Assembly (NCBI GenBank): GCA_900549705.1
Contig: URPI01000008.1
Location: forward strand, 1 to 27,835
Source of the DNA: an uncultured Eubacteriales bacterium
GTDB taxonomy: Bacteria; Bacillota; Clostridia; Oscillospirales; Oscillospiraceae
Reading direction: 5' to 3'
Length of the DNA: 27,835 nt
The position numbers and the translations under genes were made by a program. This document shows, piece by piece, positions 7,858 to 13,488 of the stretch. The notes below the pieces were generated by a model. The model did not search any database and was not told where the DNA came from. It saw nothing but the letters and a program-made list of their open reading frames with translations. Within the stretch, counting starts at the first letter, position 1. Every line of letters starts with the position of its first letter.

Positions 7858-7878
7858 GAACCGTATTTTCTTCTATTT

Positions 7879-7929
7879 ACATAAACACCGGGGCACACCA
7901 CGATGAGTGGTATGCCCCGGTGTTTATGT
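7879..7929. terminator. Long bidirectional terminator hairpin
   Basis: ACATAAACACCGGGGCA and TGCCCCGGTGTTTATGT form a perfect 17-bp stem, with a further ACCAC/GTGGT pairing in the loop. A/T-rich flanks on both sides suit termination of the aspartate kinase from the left and the SUKH-like gene from the right. Confidence 0.8.
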
Positions 7930-8006
7930 TATATTCTGCGGTGCTTGCCAGCACCTTGGCAGGCACCCTTTGTACTGATACGATCCCCCGGTTTTGCCGG
8001 TCTGCA

Positions 8007-8576
8007 CTATATTTCTTCACGAAGCACCGAGCATAAGCATTCATCAACAGATTGCCATTCAGCCACAACCTGCAAACGAGCGCTGCTGCGCTCTGATTGA
8101 TATGCCATACCGGAATCAGTATCCACATAGAGGTCGTATTCTTGTATCACAATTTCACCATCCATTGTGCACCGATTTCCAAATTTAAGCCATTTCTCTG
8201 GGGTGCCAGGCAAACGGCTTAAATCCTCTATGGAAATATTGTATGGCTCAAGATGCTGCCTGTCCGCAAACGGCGGAACCCCAAAAATGGATAGCTTACT
8301 TGTTGGAAGTTTGAATCCTCCGGGAATCGAACACATCATTCTAAATAGCTCCATTCCATTTGCAGCTGTATACAGTGTCAGCAAATCGTCGGGAACTTTA
8401 TATCTATACGATTGTACGAGACATTGCACCAGTTCATCCGGCATAGGCGCAAATATAAAATGGTCTGCAATTTTTGGAGGTTGGCACGGACCGAGCAAGC
8501 AGACACCGTTATCTGTATACGTTAAATGTTCACCATAACTACTTTTTAGGTCAACAAGAATTTCAAGAAAATTCAA
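8007..8576 (-). CDS. SMI1/KNR4-like (SUKH superfamily) protein
   Basis: 189 residues from a TTG start. I chose TTG at 8576 because GGGAGG lies eight bases upstream, whereas the in-frame ATG 11 codons earlier has no such site. The middle matches the SUKH pattern: VPDDLLTLYTAANGMELF, a hydrophobic GGFKLPTSKLSIFGVP segment, then WLKFGN, YDLYVDTDSGMAYQ and a C-terminal helix (SVDECLCSVL). SUKH proteins are often immunity proteins against polymorphic or contact-dependent toxins, while others have housekeeping roles. No toxin gene, secretion gene or partner lies nearby, so this one is an orphan and its role is unknown. It is less GC-rich than the flanking genes, which would fit transfer. Confidence 0.6.
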   Translation of the reverse strand: MNFLEILVDLKSSYGEHLTYTDNGVCLLGPCQPPKIADHFIFAPMPDELVQCLVQSYRYKVPDDLLTLYTAANGMELFRMMCSIPGGFKLPTSKLSIFGVPPFADRQHLEPYNISIEDLSRLPGTPEKWLKFGNRCTMDGEIVIQEYDLYVDTDSGMAYQSERSSARLQVVAEWQSVDECLCSVLREEI

Positions 8577-8672
8577 GGCGTATCCCTCCCGTATGCAGCA
8601 CATCTCCAATTTCCGGCGCTGACAACCATAAACGTCCGGCGATTGCCGTTTCGGCAGTTCTTTCGTTTATTT

Positions 8673-8712
8673 TAGCCCTCTTTTTCTTTGCGTATAACAG
8701 AAAAAGAGGGCT
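8673..8712. other. Hairpin upstream of the SUKH-like gene
   Basis: AGCCCTCTTTTTCT and AGAAAAAGAGGGCT form a perfect 14-bp stem. It lies between the end of the pspC gene and the SUKH-like gene on the same strand, and could act as a terminator for the former with poor efficiency, since no T-tract follows. Confidence 0.45.
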
Positions 8713-8788
8713 ATGAAAAGACTTTTAATCGTTGTTTGCAATTTGTTTGCTGATGCAATCGTCGTATCTATTTCAGCTGGCGGCTTTT

Positions 8789-8974
8789 TTATTGCTCCTT
8801 GGGGATAATCACCGCAGCGGCAAAGTAAACCAGCATTCCGCTGCCGCCGAAGCAGCTTAAAATGACAAAGCCCAGCCGCACCAGGGTGGGGTCAATGTTA
8901 AAGTATTTGCCGATGCCGGCGCACACGCCGCAGAGCATCTTGCCTTCCTCCACACGGGTCAGACGTTTTTCCAT
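8789..8974 (-). CDS. PspC-domain small membrane protein
   Basis: 61 residues forming a single PspC domain. The signature stretch LCGVCAGIGKYFNIDPTLVR (residues 14-33) is followed by one transmembrane helix (about 34-57) and the short tail IIPKEQ. In enterobacteria PspC senses envelope stress and controls PspA. In Firmicutes such stand-alone domains are common, but the partner is rarely known. The ATG has GGGAGGAAC upstream. The gene starts 34 bp after the stop of the recombinase-like gene on the same strand and no promoter is visible in between, so the two probably form one transcript under the palindrome-containing promoter at 9855-9906. Confidence 0.88.
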   Translation of the reverse strand: MEKRLTRVEEGKMLCGVCAGIGKYFNIDPTLVRLGFVILSCFGGSGMLVYFAAAVIIPKEQ

Positions 8975-9008
8975 AATAGTTCCTCCCTATTAAATGCAAA
9001 ATGAGTTC

Positions 9009-9824
9009 TCACAGATATTCCGGGTTTTGCGCATCATCGGGTTCGGCTGCCTTCGGCGCTTCCGTCTGGGGCGGCTCCTGCTGCGCCTCTTGATGGGACT
9101 CCGGTTGGGATTCCGCCTGGGGCGGTTCCGGCTTCTTGTCGCTGCGCTGCATGGCGTCCTGAAAATCTTTGCTCAGGCTGTCCATGCGGCTGCTGAATAC
9201 CTTCCCGGCGGCGGTGATATTCTTCTTCACCGTGTCGGTGATGGAGGCCAGGTCATAATCGGCGGCGAACTTCCCGGCGGCCTGCTGCAATTCCTCGCTG
9301 CCCTCGGTGACGGTGTTCACAATTTCCTTGCCGAATTTTTTGGCGGCATCCAGCAGGGGAGAGTCGGGGGATTTGTTCTCCCGCTCCTTCACCCGGCGAT
9401 AGAAGGTATTGGGTTTTAGGTTTAGCTCTGCCATGGCCTGACGGGCGGTAATTTCGCCGCTTTTCCACCGTTCCAGAATCTCGTCAAACAGTTCTTCGTC
9501 AATTTCAATGGGCTTGCGCCCCTTGGGGGCTGCCTCCTCGGGGGCTGCTTCCCCGTCCAGCGCCAGCGCCGCCCGCAGCAGCGCCACGGCGGTCTGCCCT
9601 TCGGGGGTGCCGGTGTCCAGCCCCTCCTCCACACTGCGGAAGCGGATGCCCCGCTGCTTCAAATCGTCCAGCAGTTCCAGCAGTGCTGCCGAACTGTCGG
9701 CTACACCGGAGAGGGACGTAACCGCCAGGCAATCCCCGGCTTGCAGTTCCCCAAGGAGCTGATGCAGCCCGCTCCGCTGCACCTCGCTGCTTTCGTTGGG
9801 ACTGCCCTGATAGACATAATTCAT
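9009..9824 (-). CDS. Serine-recombinase-derived DNA-binding protein lacking catalytic residues
   Basis: 271 residues. Residues about 1-85 are a shrunken resolvase fold: SGLHQLLGELQAGDCLAVTS, then ALLELLDDLKQRGIRFRSVE and EGLDTGTPEGQ match serine recombinases closely. The N-terminal Y-R-x-S active-site strand reads YVYQGS, so the nucleophilic Ser and its Arg are gone, and the LDRLGRS motif reads LSGVADS. About 25 residues between these blocks are missing. A resolvase-type helix-turn-helix follows at about 101-147 (GRKPIEIDEELFDEI, ITARQAMAELNLKPNTFYRR). The tail is helical and then a Pro/Gln/Glu-rich disordered stretch to the end. I infer a domesticated DNA-binding protein, perhaps an autoregulator. 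AAAGGAG precedes the ATG. It leads an operon with pspC. Confidence 0.8.
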   Translation of the reverse strand: MNYVYQGSPNESSEVQRSGLHQLLGELQAGDCLAVTSLSGVADSSAALLELLDDLKQRGIRFRSVEEGLDTGTPEGQTAVALLRAALALDGEAAPEEAAPKGRKPIEIDEELFDEILERWKSGEITARQAMAELNLKPNTFYRRVKERENKSPDSPLLDAAKKFGKEIVNTVTEGSEELQQAAGKFAADYDLASITDTVKKNITAAGKVFSSRMDSLSKDFQDAMQRSDKKPEPPQAESQPESHQEAQQEPPQTEAPKAAEPDDAQNPEYL

Positions 9825-9854
9825 AATCCATGCTCCTTTCTGGTTGGTAAAACT

Positions 9855-9883
9855 ACTATATCACAGAGATTTTTATGTGTCAA
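9855..9883 (-). promoter_or_regulatory. Consensus promoter of the recombinase-like/pspC operon
   Basis: On the minus strand TTGACA (9878-9883), 17 bp, TATAGT (9855-9860). The -35 box is embedded in the repeat cluster just upstream. Confidence 0.9.
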
Positions 9884-9906
9884 TATATTTTTGACACATT
9901 GACACA
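9876..9906. promoter_or_regulatory. Operator-like cluster: three copies of TTGACACA
   Basis: TGTGTCAA (9876-9883), seven A/T bases, TTGACACA (9891-9898) form a perfect palindrome over the -35 box. A second TTGACACA follows in direct tandem at 9899-9906. Serine recombinases bind inverted half-sites, so autoregulation by the adjacent recombinase-like protein is a reasonable inference. Confidence 0.65.
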
Positions 9907-9948
9907 CTTTTTCACCCCCGGAGCTGTAAAACTTTTGTGAACAACAAT

Positions 9949-9973
9949 CCCCCGGCAGAAGTTCTGCCGGGGG
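9949..9973. repeat. 25-bp perfect hairpin, copy 1
   Basis: CCCCCGGCAGAA, one base, TTCTGCCGGGGG. The same 25 bases recur in the same orientation at 10563-10587. The two copies enclose the toxin-antitoxin locus. No gene ends here that would need a terminator. Confidence 0.75.
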
Positions 9974-10038
9974 TGTGTACCTGAAACCAGATTTGCCAAG
10001 CGTATTTTCTATGAAGCTGCTCTCCTGTAAAGGAACAG

Positions 10039-10067
10039 TTGACAAGAAGGCAAGAATGGGGTATAGT
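10039..10067 (+). promoter_or_regulatory. Promoter of the antitoxin RNA
   Basis: TTGACA (10039-10044), 17 bp, TATAGT (10062-10067). Near consensus, so the RNA should be abundant, as expected of a type I antitoxin. Confidence 0.9.
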
Positions 10068-10073
10068 ATAAGT

Positions 10074-10161
10074 ACAAAGGGGTGCTACCAGTAGGTCGGT
10101 CCCCCCAACGTTGTTAAAAGAAGTAACTGTGAGCTGGCGGGCTTAGGCAGTTACTTCTTTT
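10074..10161 (+). ncRNA. Antisense RNA antitoxin (type I toxin-antitoxin, Fst/par-like layout)
   Basis: Predicted RNA of about 88 nt running from a consensus promoter to an intrinsic terminator. It has no ORF. The 5' end carries GGGGTGCT (10079-10086), ACCAGTA (10087-10093) and a CCCCCC run (10101-10106). The toxin mRNA carries matching segments: AGTACCCC and ACTGGT in its 5' leader, which can pair with the first two, and a run of seven G at its ribosome binding site, which can pair with the C run. The 3' stem is shared with the toxin mRNA because the genes converge. This is the logic of Fst RNA I and RNA II, where pairing at 5' repeats and the common terminator blocks toxin translation. Start and end are inferred from sequence. 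Confidence 0.75.
10116..10161. terminator. Shared bidirectional terminator of toxin mRNA and antitoxin RNA
   Basis: AAAAGAAGTAACTG (10116-10129) and CAGTTACTTCTTTT (10148-10161) form a perfect 14-bp stem that begins with A and ends with T on both strands, so it works in both directions. The toxin stop codon lies within the stem. Confidence 0.88.
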
Positions 10162-10246
10162 TATTATTGTTCGCCTGAAGAATCAGGTTAATGACAGCGA
10201 CAATGAGCGTACAAAACTGGAAGATTTCTTCCCATGTAACATCCAT
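10151..10246 (-). CDS. Type I toxin, 31-residue hydrophobic membrane peptide
   Basis: The peptide begins MDVTWEEIFQF, has a single membrane-spanning segment (CTLIVAVINLIL, about residues 8-25), and ends in a polar, basic tail NNNKKK. This is the shape of the Fst/Ldr and holin-like toxin peptides of Firmicutes, which depolarise or disturb the membrane. The ATG at 10246 follows GGGGGGGTGA with a five-base gap. The upstream GTG in the same frame would add three residues. It has its own promoter, and a long leader of about 100 nt in which GGGGG, CCCCC and the ribosome-site G run can form alternative pairs, so translation is probably blocked until the RNA is processed or refolds. A convergent antisense RNA lies downstream. 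Confidence 0.82.
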   Translation of the reverse strand: MDVTWEEIFQFCTLIVAVINLILQANNNKKK

Positions 10247-10349
10247 AACCGTCACCCCCCCTCTCGTTACGATTGGGGGCAAAAGAAGTATATCACCCCC
10301 GAAAAGATTCGAGGGAACCGCCTACCGGGGTACTGGTAGCACCAGTGAC

Positions 10350-10378
10350 AGCATAGCACAAGATATGACCAATTGCAA
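10350..10378 (-). promoter_or_regulatory. Promoter of the toxin mRNA
   Basis: On the minus strand TTGCAA (10373-10378), 17 bp, TATGCT (10350-10355), giving a leader of roughly 97 nt before the toxin ATG. It is weaker than the antitoxin promoter, the usual balance. Confidence 0.75.
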
Positions 10379-10562
10379 GAAAAAACAGGATAAATAACAT
10401 AGAAAATTGAAATTTATAAAATATCAGTGCATACAACATTTTTCTATCATCATCGAGCAATAGGCGCTCTTTTTCAAAGCACTACGATGAGCAAGTTATG
10501 CACGCAGCAGACTGCAAATATTTGTCTGAACCCCCAAAAAGGTTTTTTAGACAGTTTGAAAT

Positions 10563-10587
10563 CCCCCGGCAGAAGTTCTGCCGGGGG
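10563..10587 (-). terminator. 25-bp hairpin, copy 2, after the flavoprotein gene
   Basis: Identical to 9949-9973. It lies 39 bases past the flavoprotein stop and is followed on that strand by ATTTCAAA, so it is a plausible terminator. Confidence 0.6.
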
Positions 10588-10625
10588 ATATGCCAGTTTA
10601 TGAGGGATGATGCAAGGCGCGTGCC

Positions 10626-12437
10626 TTACTTGGCGGCAATGGCATCGGCTGCCAGCTTGCCGGAGGTGATGGCCCAGGCGTTGTTGGCACCGGAGGGGGA
10701 GTCGTCGCCCATGACCTGACCGCAAGTCTCACCGGCGGCGTACAGGCCGGAAATGGCGCTTCCCTCCTGGTTCAGCACCTGCATATTGGTGTTGACCACC
10801 AGGCCGCCCATGGTGGTGGCGAAGCGGGGCTTCTGCTCAATCAGATAGTAGGGGCCTGCGCCAATCTTCATGGTCAGGTAGCTGGCGTTTCTGCCAAAGT
10901 CTGCATCCTCGCCCTTTTCCACAAAGGAATTGTACTTCTCCACGGTGGCTGCCAGATTCTCGGCATTCACCCCGGCGGCGGCAGCGGCCTCCTCCAAAGT
11001 CTCGCCGTGGGCAAAGACGGGGGTGGTGGTGCCGTTGGCAGCCAGATACTTTTCAATGTCGCCTTCGGAGATTCCGGCGGGAGCCAGCTTGGTCTTCCAG
11101 ACCTCAAAGGTCTCGGAGTCCAGCAGCAGGTACAGCATACCGCCGGGCTGCTGCAATTCTTCTTCCAGGATGGTGCGGTTGCTGGCCTTCTCGTTGACCA
11201 CCCGGTTGCCATCGGTGTTGACCAGAATGGCGCTCATGGTCCAGCCCACGATGTTACCGGCGATGGTGGATTTGGCAATGCCGGTATCCACCTCGATGCC
11301 GTTGGGATAGCGCTTGCCATACTCCATGTTGGCAGTCTGGGCATTCACGGCCTCGGCCATGCGGATGCCGTCACCGGTGGAGGTGGAGGGGCCGTAGTAG
11401 AGTGCGGACTTCATTTCATCGGTGAGCATATCCTTGTTGTTGCCGTAGCCGCCGGTGGCCAGCACCACATTGGCAGCATGGACGGTGTATTCCTTGGTGC
11501 CGTCGGTGGAAACCGCCTTCACGCCCACCACAGCGCCGTCCTCCACCAGCAGGGATTCCACCTTGGTGCTCAGATACACGGTTGCGCCGCTGCTTTCCAC
11601 CGCCTTGCGCATTCTCTCGGCAAAGCCCGCGCCGCCGCCGGTGTAGGCCAGCTCACGGTTGTGGCTGTACTCGCCCAGCTGGTGCAGACCCGGCTCAAAC
11701 TCAATGCCGCAGGAGGCAACCAGCCAGTCGGTGACAGCGCCCACATTTTCGGCAAACAGGGTCAGGATTTCTTCGTTGTTCTTGCCAGCGCCGTTGGCCT
11801 CGAAATCAGCGACCATGGACTCCACGCTGTCGTCCTCCACGCCATTGTCCGCCTGGAGCTGGGAACCCATAATCACCTGGTTGCCGCCGGAAACGGAGAT
11901 GGCACCGCCCAGGAAGGAGGCCTTCTCAAACAGAATGACCTGCTGCCCCAGCTCTGCCAGACGGACTGCGGCGCTCATACCGGCACCGCCGCCGCCCACC
12001 ACCACCACATCGGTGGTCAGTTCTTCTTCCACGTGTTCACCGGCTGCAATCTGCACATTTTTCAGGGCTTCCACGTCGCCGCCTGCCTGCTTGACGGCAT
12101 CGGCTACCGCTTCCACAATACCGTTGCTGGTATAGGTTGCGCCGGAAACGGCATCCACACCCAGGCTCTGGGCTTCCACAATCTGCGTGGGGATGTTGGC
12201 AATGGCCGCGTCACTCAGGCTGGGGGTTTCGGAATGAGAGACAACGGTAATGCGCTCAATTTTGTCTGCGGAGAAGGTGACCTCTACCGTGATGTCGCCG
12301 TTCTTGCCCGCCCCAACGCCGGTGTAGGTGCCGGGGGTGAACAGGTTTGCATTCTCGGCCTGTACCGGTGTTGCACCATAGGCAGCCATGCACAGAACCA
12401 TGGCAAGCACGAGAATCAGGGATAGACATTTCTTCAT
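10626..12437 (-). CDS. Exported FMN/FAD flavoprotein reductase (fumarate reductase-like)
   Basis: 603 residues. A signal peptide (MKK, hydrophobic core to about residue 20, likely cut near VQA-EN) exports it. An FMN-binding domain (about 35-115) carries DAVSGATYTS (95-104), the site where ApbE attaches FMN covalently, probably to Thr101. A flavin reductase of the FAD-binding-2 family fills the rest, with the dinucleotide motif DVVVVGGGGAGMSAA (143-157) and the C-terminal GLYAAGETCGQV. No haem-binding motifs are present, so electrons probably come from membrane FMN proteins. Such enzymes reduce fumarate, urocanate, cinnamate-like acids or other acceptors; the substrate cannot be read from sequence. 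It diverges from a LysR gene, which may sense that substrate. AAGGAG precedes the ATG. Confidence 0.9.
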   Translation of the reverse strand: MKKCLSLILVLAMVLCMAAYGATPVQAENANLFTPGTYTGVGAGKNGDITVEVTFSADKIERITVVSHSETPSLSDAAIANIPTQIVEAQSLGVDAVSGATYTSNGIVEAVADAVKQAGGDVEALKNVQIAAGEHVEEELTTDVVVVGGGGAGMSAAVRLAELGQQVILFEKASFLGGAISVSGGNQVIMGSQLQADNGVEDDSVESMVADFEANGAGKNNEEILTLFAENVGAVTDWLVASCGIEFEPGLHQLGEYSHNRELAYTGGGAGFAERMRKAVESSGATVYLSTKVESLLVEDGAVVGVKAVSTDGTKEYTVHAANVVLATGGYGNNKDMLTDEMKSALYYGPSTSTGDGIRMAEAVNAQTANMEYGKRYPNGIEVDTGIAKSTIAGNIVGWTMSAILVNTDGNRVVNEKASNRTILEEELQQPGGMLYLLLDSETFEVWKTKLAPAGISEGDIEKYLAANGTTTPVFAHGETLEEAAAAAGVNAENLAATVEKYNSFVEKGEDADFGRNASYLTMKIGAGPYYLIEQKPRFATTMGGLVVNTNMQVLNQEGSAISGLYAAGETCGQVMGDDSPSGANNAWAITSGKLAADAIAAK

Positions 12438-12468
12438 GATTTATTCTCCTTTTCTTGATGATAACTTC

Positions 12469-12497
12469 ATAATATACTTGATTTTTCCATCTTTCAA
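12469..12497 (-). promoter_or_regulatory. Promoter of the flavoprotein gene
   Basis: On the minus strand TTGAAA (12492-12497), 17 bp, TATTAT (12469-12474). It overlaps the divergent lysR promoter, so one bound regulator could affect both. Confidence 0.7.
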
Positions 12498-12506
12498 GAT
12501 TATACT
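12478..12506 (+). promoter_or_regulatory. Promoter of the lysR gene
   Basis: TTGATT (12478-12483), 17 bp, TATACT (12501-12506). Confidence 0.75.
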
Positions 12507-12518
12507 GCGCATAGAACC

Positions 12519-12533
12519 ATAGCCATTGGCTAT
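12519..12533. promoter_or_regulatory. LysR-type binding site (T-N11-A palindrome)
   Basis: ATAGCCATTGGCTAT is a perfect palindrome with the T-N11-A core of LysR recognition sites. It lies just downstream of the predicted lysR start site, a position suited to autorepression. Confidence 0.65.
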
Positions 12534-12557
12534 CAATGCATCCAGGAGGGAATTTGC

Positions 12558-13433
12558 ATGAACACGAAACAGCTGGAATATTTTTTGGAGCTGTCCCAGG
12601 TGCTCAATTACCGCCGTGCCTCAGAGCGGCTGGGAATCACGCAGCCCACGCTTTCCAAGGCCATTGGGCATCTGGAAAGTGACCTGGGCTTTCCATTGTT
12701 TGCAAAAAGCGGACGCAGCATCTGTTTAACCGCACAGGGAAAGCTGTTTATTCCCTATGCCCAGGAGGGGCTGCATCACTTGGAGCAGGGCATCCGGGCT
12801 GCCATGCAGCGGGAGGCGCTGCATCTGGGGTGCATGGCTGCCGTTGAAAGCGACCTGCTGCCGGAGTTTGTGCGGCTGTATCAGCAGCGGAATCCCGGAA
12901 GTCTGGTGCAGATTCGCCGTGCCGTCTCCAACGACTTGCAGGACTGGCTGGAAAATGACCAGCTGGATTTGATTCTCTGCTCCCCCTCGCCGCGGTATTC
13001 CGACATCTCCTATTTCCCGCTGTTCGAGCAGCCCCTGGTGGTGTGTATGCACCCGTCCCACCCGCTGGCCGGACGGACAGTGCTGTATCCAGAGGATTTG
13101 CTGCAACAAACCTTTGTCATCCACACCCGCAACGGCTATTTTTATCGGCTATACGCCTCCATTTTTCATGACTTTAACTGCCCCTTAAAAATCGCAGCCG
13201 AGGCGGATGAGGATGGGGCGCTGCTGTCGCTGGTGCGAAACAACATCGGCATCTGCATTGTGGCGCAGACCCCGGCGCTGAACACCCCCGACCTGCGTGT
13301 GATTCCGCTGCGGCAGGACAAGGTTCACCGCATTGTGGCACTGGGCTGTAAGCGCAGCCGCATGGTAGAGCTGGATGCCGCCGCGCTGGCACAGCAGCTA
13401 CAGCTTGCCGGCAAACCGATTTCCTTCCAATAA
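12558..13433 (+). CDS. LysR-family transcriptional regulator
   Basis: 291 residues, normal for the family. The N-terminal winged helix covers residues 1-60: NTKQLEYFLELSQVLNYRRA, then SERLGITQPTLSKAIGHLES. The effector-binding domain fills residues 88-291 in the periplasmic-binding-protein fold, with RNNIGICIVAQTPAL near residue 225. The ATG has AGGAGG nine bases upstream. LysR genes usually regulate the divergent neighbour with a small molecule from its pathway, so the exported flavoprotein reductase is the natural target and its electron acceptor the likely inducer; this is inference. It converges on RNase Y. Confidence 0.93.
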   Translation: MNTKQLEYFLELSQVLNYRRASERLGITQPTLSKAIGHLESDLGFPLFAKSGRSICLTAQGKLFIPYAQEGLHHLEQGIRAAMQREALHLGCMAAVESDLLPEFVRLYQQRNPGSLVQIRRAVSNDLQDWLENDQLDLILCSPSPRYSDISYFPLFEQPLVVCMHPSHPLAGRTVLYPEDLLQQTFVIHTRNGYFYRLYASIFHDFNCPLKIAAEADEDGALLSLVRNNIGICIVAQTPALNTPDLRVIPLRQDKVHRIVALGCKRSRMVELDAAALAQQLQLAGKPISFQ

Positions 13434-13452
13434 ACCGGGCACGCAGCACCAT

Positions 13453-13481
13453 AAAAAACGCCCGTGGCTTGCGCCACGGGC
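13453..13481 (-). terminator. Intrinsic terminator of RNase Y
   Basis: GCCCGTGG and CCACGGGC around a six-base loop (13460-13481), followed on the minus strand by six T residues. Confidence 0.88.
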
Positions 13482-13488
13482 ATCTTCC

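Noticed and set aside
9821..10045. 74-codon minus-strand frame upstream of the recombinase-like gene
   Set aside because: It covers the promoter, the operator cluster and a hairpin; no ribosome site or protein-like composition.
10191..10397. 68-codon plus-strand frame over the toxin leader
   Set aside because: It lies antisense to the toxin and its promoter and has no ribosome binding site.
11007..12425. 472-codon plus-strand frame opposite the flavoprotein gene
   Set aside because: Antisense shadow; the minus-strand frame has signal peptide, FMN and FAD motifs.
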